From JBBROS01 sp965217935 (lineage in GTDB: Bacteria; Pseudomonadota; Alphaproteobacteria; Acetobacterales; Acetobacteraceae), in contig OZ244581.1 in the NCBI GenBank assembly GCA_965217935.1, positions 3,286,001 to 3,350,000 on the forward strand: a DNA stretch of 64,000 nucleotides, in the 5' to 3' direction. The notes under the pieces were generated by a model. It saw only the letters and a list, made by a program, of their open reading frames with translations. It searched no databases and was not told the origin of the DNA. Position numbers and translations under genes: made by a program. Positions 60,303-64,000 of the stretch are shown here, piece by piece. How positions within the stretch are numbered: the first letter of the stretch is position 1; the number at the start of each line of letters is the position of its first letter.

Positions 60303-61145
60303 ATGACGCGCCAGGGCGCCGCGGATCACCCCCGCAAGGCGCGCTACTCCAGTTTGGTGCAGGCGCTTCGGGTGGAGATCCTGGCCGACAACCTTTCGCT
60401 GGTCGCCGCGGCTTTGGCCTATCGCGCCATCTTCGGCCTGCTGCCAGCGCTTGCCGCGGCAGCGGCCATCTGGGGCCAAGTGGCGGATTTCGGGGCCTTG
60501 AAGCAATCGGCTGATAGCGCCGGGTCGTTGCTGCCGGAAGGCACGCCGAAGCTGCTGGAGCAATTCGTGACCGGAGTGCCGAAGGGGTTCGGCGGCGGGC
60601 TCGGCTTAGCCCTGAGCCTTGGGCTCGTCATGGTCACCGCCTACAAAGCGGCGAGCACGCTGTTGTCTGCGCTGAACATCGTCTACGAGCGCGCCGAAGC
60701 GCGGCCGTGGCTGTGGCGAGCGGTGGTCGCGCTGCTGATTGGGTTGTCCGGCATCGTCCTGCTCTTCGCCTCGCTCGTCACGCTCAGCGTGCCGGCGTTG
60801 CTGGCGGGCGGCGCGTACCGGGAGATCGGCCATCGGCTTGTCTGGGCGCGATGGCCCGCGCTCGCCGCCCTGTTCACCGCCGCGCTCGGGCTGCTGTTTC
60901 GCTTTGGGCCGAGCCGCAACCCTCCGAGCGACTACTGGGTTGGCTGGGGCGCCCTGGCCGCGACGGTCCTCTGGATCACAGCCTCCGTCGGGCTGTCGCT
61001 CTATGTCGCCAACGTGGCCTCGTTCGGGCGGCTGTACGGCTCGCTGGGCGGGGTCGCGGTCGTGCTGCTGTGGTTCTACGTCAGCGCCTACGCCATCCTG
61101 GTCGGCGCGGAGATCGACGCTTACCTGGCCTCCCGCGCCGATTGA
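60303..61145 (+). CDS. YihY/BrkB family membrane protein
   Basis: A 280-residue protein with six hydrophobic segments and the family pattern LAAALAYRAIFGLLPALAA at the N-terminus (A-x-x-Y-x-x-x-F-x-L-x-P), mid-region YKAASTLLSALNIVYE and C-terminal GSLGGVAVVLLWFYVSAYAILVGAEIDA. Formerly called ribonuclease BN or virulence factor BrkB; probably an inner-membrane transporter-like protein of unknown substrate. Confidence 0.9.
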   Translation: MTRQGAADHPRKARYSSLVQALRVEILADNLSLVAAALAYRAIFGLLPALAAAAAIWGQVADFGALKQSADSAGSLLPEGTPKLLEQFVTGVPKGFGGGLGLALSLGLVMVTAYKAASTLLSALNIVYERAEARPWLWRAVVALLIGLSGIVLLFASLVTLSVPALLAGGAYREIGHRLVWARWPALAALFTAALGLLFRFGPSRNPPSDYWVGWGALAATVLWITASVGLSLYVANVASFGRLYGSLGGVAVVLLWFYVSAYAILVGAEIDAYLASRAD

Positions 61146-61156
61146 ACCTGCCTTTC

Positions 61157-62863
61157 TCAGGCCGCCAAGGTCTCTCCGGCCGACAGCATCCGCTCCTGCA
61201 GCCGCCGCATCCACGCGGCGACGGCGCCCGCGTCGGCGCCGAGTTCCTCCAGCACGGCCGCCGCGATGTCCAGCCCCGGGGGCACGCTGCGGTCAACGAT
61301 AGCCGTAAGGCCGCCGATCGAGCCGAACCGGCCAGCCTCCTCGGCGCTCGTCACGGCGGCGAAGCGCTTCAATTGAGGATAAAGCGCCGTGCCGACCGGC
61401 GTCAGATCGGTCGCGATTTCAAAGTTGGGCATCGTGACCACAACGGCTCGCCGCCCGTGCATGGCAAGCGGCTCCCACATCCGCGTGTCGCTTGCATCGC
61501 CGAACGCGACCGAGTAGCCGTCGGCGACGGCCCGGCGAAAGCTGCGCTCGTCGCTTACGAGCGCGGTGTAGCCGATGCCGAACTCGAACAGGGCGTCCGC
61601 CACCGTCCGCCCGACCGGGCCCATGCCGATGATGACGACGGGGGCGTCGAGCTCGCGCGGCTGCAGCTCGGACTCGGAACGTGCGGTGGTGAAACGGCGC
61701 ATCTTGCCCGCGAGCACGCGCCCTGTCTCGGCCAGGGTCGGCGTGACCGCCAGGCTGAGGGCAACGGCGGCGATCAGGATGGCGCATTCCCGGTCGCCGA
61801 CCAGCGCCCGCACCGGCGGCAGGACGAAGATGACGAAGGCGAACTCCGAGCCTTGCGCCAGCAGGAAGCCGAGCTGGGCCGAGCCCGGCGCCGACCAGCG
61901 GAACACCAGGCTCGCCGCCGCATTGGTGATGACCTTGACCGCGATCAGCAGGACCGCGACGCCGATCACCGCGGGCCAGGACTGCAGCAGCGCTGCGACG
62001 TCGAGCGAGAGGCCGACCGAGATGAAGAAGAAACCCAGCAGGAGCCCGCGGAACGGCTTGATCTCGGCCTGGATGACCGCGCGATAGGGCGTCTCGGCGA
62101 TGATCATGCCGCCGAGGAATGCGCCCAAGGTCAGCGAGAGGCCGATGGCGCCGGTCAGCCACCCGGCCGCGAGCGCCACCAGCAGGGCCATCGCGGTGAA
62201 CACCTCCTCGTTACGGCTGCGGGCGATGAGGTCGAACAGCGGGCGCACCACGATGCGGGCCAGCGCAACGGCGACGGCGAACGATGCGGCGGCCTTGAGC
62301 AGGGCGATACTCATGGCGGGCAGGATCGCCTCGCCGCCGCCCAGCGCGCCGGCCACGATCAGGAGGAAGATGGCGACAACGTCCTGACAGATCAGGATGG
62401 CGGTGGAGGTCAGGCCGACCGGGCAGTTCTGCTGGTGGCGTTCGGCGATCAGCCCGGCCACCACCGCGGTCGACGACAGGGAGAGCGTGGCGCCGACGAC
62501 GAGCGCCGCCATCGGCGGCAAGCCGAACAGGAGTGCGACGGCGCCGAGGCCCAGCGTGCCGGCCAGCACCTGGACCGGGCCGAAGCCGAAGATGTCGCGC
62601 GCCTGGCTACGGATGTGGGCCAGCGAGAAGTGCAACCCGATATCGAACAGGAGGAACACGACGCCGAGCTCGGAGAGGACCGCGACGGTGGTCTGCGTGC
62701 CGACCGGCTGCAGCCCGGCGCCGCGCAGGGCAAGGCCGAGCGCCAGGTAGCCGACGATCGGGCTGAGCCGCAGCGCCCGCGATCCGACCGCGGCCAGCAC
62801 CCCGAGGGCCAGCAGGATGATGACGGGCAGGAGCGCGGAAAGCAGGGCGTGGGCGTCGTCCAT
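61157..62863 (-). CDS. KefC-type (CPA2) potassium/proton antiporter with RCK_N domain
   Basis: A 568-residue protein: about twelve helices (residues 1-400) with ELGVVFLLFDIGLHFSL, LSLSSTAVVAGLIAE and LTLGAFLGGMIIAETPYRA, then a Rossmann RCK_N domain (about 415-535) starting VVIIGMGPVGRTVADALFEFG. Family role: regulated K+/H+ exchange. Start at 62863 (MDDAHALLSA); the longer open frame includes an upstream gene remnant in another frame. Begins 1 bp after that remnant's stop. Confidence 0.93.
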   Translation of the reverse strand: MDDAHALLSALLPVIILLALGVLAAVGSRALRLSPIVGYLALGLALRGAGLQPVGTQTTVAVLSELGVVFLLFDIGLHFSLAHIRSQARDIFGFGPVQVLAGTLGLGAVALLFGLPPMAALVVGATLSLSSTAVVAGLIAERHQQNCPVGLTSTAILICQDVVAIFLLIVAGALGGGEAILPAMSIALLKAAASFAVAVALARIVVRPLFDLIARSRNEEVFTAMALLVALAAGWLTGAIGLSLTLGAFLGGMIIAETPYRAVIQAEIKPFRGLLLGFFFISVGLSLDVAALLQSWPAVIGVAVLLIAVKVITNAAASLVFRWSAPGSAQLGFLLAQGSEFAFVIFVLPPVRALVGDRECAILIAAVALSLAVTPTLAETGRVLAGKMRRFTTARSESELQPRELDAPVVIIGMGPVGRTVADALFEFGIGYTALVSDERSFRRAVADGYSVAFGDASDTRMWEPLAMHGRRAVVVTMPNFEIATDLTPVGTALYPQLKRFAAVTSAEEAGRFGSIGGLTAIVDRSVPPGLDIAAAVLEELGADAGAVAAWMRRLQERMLSAGETLAA

Positions 62864-62864
62864 G

Positions 62865-63176
62865 TCAGGCGACGCCGGGGTTGAGGACGTGGTGGACGGC
62901 CTGGATGACGACGGAACCCTTGCCCACGCCGGAGGCGACCCGCTTGACCGAGCCGGAGCGCACGTCGCCGATTGCGAACACGCTGGATCTGGTTGTCGCG
63001 TCCTGCAAGACGATGCCGCAACTGAAGACGAGCTGGCCATTGCCGGAAACTTCTTGAATGCCTTGGACGCGCACGCGGGTGGGTTCAGCCGCGCTGCACA
63101 GGGGAAACGTTTGGGCTTCCCGGGCGTCGGGGTCGCTGGCGTCGAGGTCCGTGCTGGCGGGCGGGTTGTCTGACAT
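62865..63176 (-). pseudogene. Thioredoxin reductase C-terminal remnant
   Basis: A 103-codon open frame whose last ~45 residues (SSVFAIGDVRSGSVKRVASG, VGKGSVVIQAVHHVL) match the C-terminal FAD-binding end of thioredoxin-reductase-type flavoproteins (FAxGDVRxGSxKRVAxAVGEG). The NAD- and FAD-binding N-terminal domains and the redox Cys pair are missing; the first 55 residues are unrecognised. Either a truncated gene or a new short fusion. It lies just upstream of the antiporter, suggesting an ancestral reductase-antiporter operon. Confidence 0.7.
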
Positions 63177-63338
63177 GGTTGGAGCGTAACCGAACAGAAG
63201 CGGGTTCGGCGATGAAGAAACCGCATCGCCGGGCAAATGCCCGGGAACGCCTTGCGGTTCTGAGCCTGAAGCCTGAACCGGCCTAGGGAGAGGCCTCGCT
63301 AGTCCGGCGTCATCCGCAGGCGACGGAGCGGGATCCGG

Positions 63339-64000
63339 CTAGTTCAGGAACAGCTTGCCCGGGTTCATGATCCCGCGCGGATCGATCGCCGTCTTGATCT
63401 GCCGCATCAGCGCCAGCGCCTCCGGCCCCCGTTCCTGCTCCAGGAACTCGCGCTTGCCGATGCCGACGCCGTGCTCGCCGCTGCAGGAGCCGCCGAGGGC
63501 CAGGGCGCGGGCGACGATTTTCTTGTCGAGATTCCACGCCTGCTCGATCCCGTCCTCGCTCTCCGGCGCCAGGATCACGGTATGGAAATTGCCATCGCCG
63601 ACGTGGCCGACGATGGGGGCGGTCAGGCCGGAGGCGGCGATGTCGTCCTTGGCGCCGAGAATCAGTTCGGCCAGGTGTGAGACCGGCACGATGGCATCCG
63701 TCGTGAGCCCCTTGTGACCCGGCTTCAGCGCCAGCGCCGCCCAATAGCCATCGTGCCTGGCCTTCCACAAGCGGTTGCGCTCTTCCGCATCGGTCGCCCA
63801 TTGGAAACGGCGCCCGCCATGCTCGGCGGTGATGCCTTGGGCCAGCTCGGCCTGCTCGGCGACCCCCGCGGCGCTGCCGTGGAACTCAAGCAACAGCGTC
63901 GGGCTCGCCGCGTAGCCCTCGAGCTTCGAGAACGCAATGCTGGCCCCCATCTGCACGTCGTCCAGCAATTCGATGCGGGCGATCGGGATGCCGGCCTGGA
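63339..64000 (-). CDS. FAD-linked oxidase (GlcD/D-lactate dehydrogenase family), partial
   Basis: The C-terminal ~220 residues of an FAD-binding PCMH-type oxidoreductase; the N-terminal FAD domain lies beyond the right edge. Visible: GIPIARIELLDDVQM, LLLEFHGS, KARHDGYWAAL, VGHVGDGNFHTVIL (metal/substrate His pair) and GSCSGEHGVGIGK followed by MNPGKLFLN. Oxidises a 2-hydroxyacid such as glycolate or D-lactate, passing electrons to a quinone or cytochrome. Nothing is seen between 63177 and 63338. Confidence 0.93.
   Translation of the reverse strand, partial: QAGIPIARIELLDDVQMGASIAFSKLEGYAASPTLLLEFHGSAAGVAEQAELAQGITAEHGGRRFQWATDAEERNRLWKARHDGYWAALALKPGHKGLTTDAIVPVSHLAELILGAKDDIAASGLTAPIVGHVGDGNFHTVILAPESEDGIEQAWNLDKKIVARALALGGSCSGEHGVGIGKREFLEQERGPEALALMRQIKTAIDPRGIMNPGKLFLN

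Noticed and set aside
1..64000. tRNA or rRNA genes
   Set aside because: No cloverleaf with TTCGA-type T-loop and matching acceptor stem, and no rRNA-like segment, was noticed by eye in intergenic regions.

Overview
The window is very GC-rich DNA with tightly packed genes, many ATGA/TGATG start-stop overlaps and heavy insertion-sequence (IS) debris. The secG-pyrG-kdsA block, the tricarboxylate-type (TctABC) transporter, Liv-type ABC transporters and the family make-up point to an alphaproteobacterium, most likely an Acetobacteraceae/Rhodospirillales soil or plant-associated organism. That placement is inference from gene content. No rRNA, tRNA or CRISPR array was seen.

Layout. (1) 1-13.3 kb, mostly minus strand: a catabolic island with a GntR regulator, an MFS transporter, two molybdenum hydroxylases (one with its 2Fe-2S subunit), a ModA-like protein, a complete TctABC uptake system, an orphan ABC binding protein, hydrolases, and an ABC ATPase whose 5' half is gone at the edge of a decayed IS4-type transposase. 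(2) 13.9-18.1 kb: housekeeping secG, pyrG, kdsA and an acyltransferase. (3) 18.2-23.2 kb: a DUF4239 membrane protein, two tandem 2-hydroxyacid dehydrogenases and a lone HyuA-type hydantoinase subunit. (4) 23.3-29.7 kb: a compact operon with a GH2 mannosidase-like protein, a carrier protein, an acyl-CoA-dehydrogenase-like flavoprotein, an amino acid:carrier-protein ligase (a seryl-tRNA-synthetase relative), a DUF1839 protein and an OmpA-like lipoprotein. This is the most interesting system in the window: the genes imply that an amino acid is loaded on a carrier protein and perhaps oxidised there, with an envelope or polysaccharide connection. (5) 29.7-38.4 kb: IS graveyard (IS5, IS701, IS481, IS701, two IS630, IS256), nearly all disrupted. 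(6) 38.6-41.5 kb: a 34-bp-armed inverted repeat, then a lower-GC glycosyltransferase and a small GWAW-motif protein. (7) 41.7-45.8 kb: DppD/DppF ATPases, an iron-type alcohol dehydrogenase and an SDR. (8) 46-54.4 kb: recombinase/IS3 debris, an esterase, two SDRs and a full branched-chain-type ABC transporter. (9) 54.4-64 kb: REP-like repeats, IS5 remnant, homogentisate dioxygenase, a glycogen-debranching-like enzyme, membrane proteins, a KefC-type antiporter behind a thioredoxin-reductase tail, and a partial FAD-linked oxidase.

Two families of short palindromic repeats abut coding sequences. One copy of the first family lies in each of two convergent-gene gaps and supplies the TAG stop of the minus-strand gene. 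The second family directly abuts the livH start codon and follows the end of the same operon. Two different IS701-type transposases carry the same 25-bp sequence at the same codon, which is hard to explain by ordinary decay.
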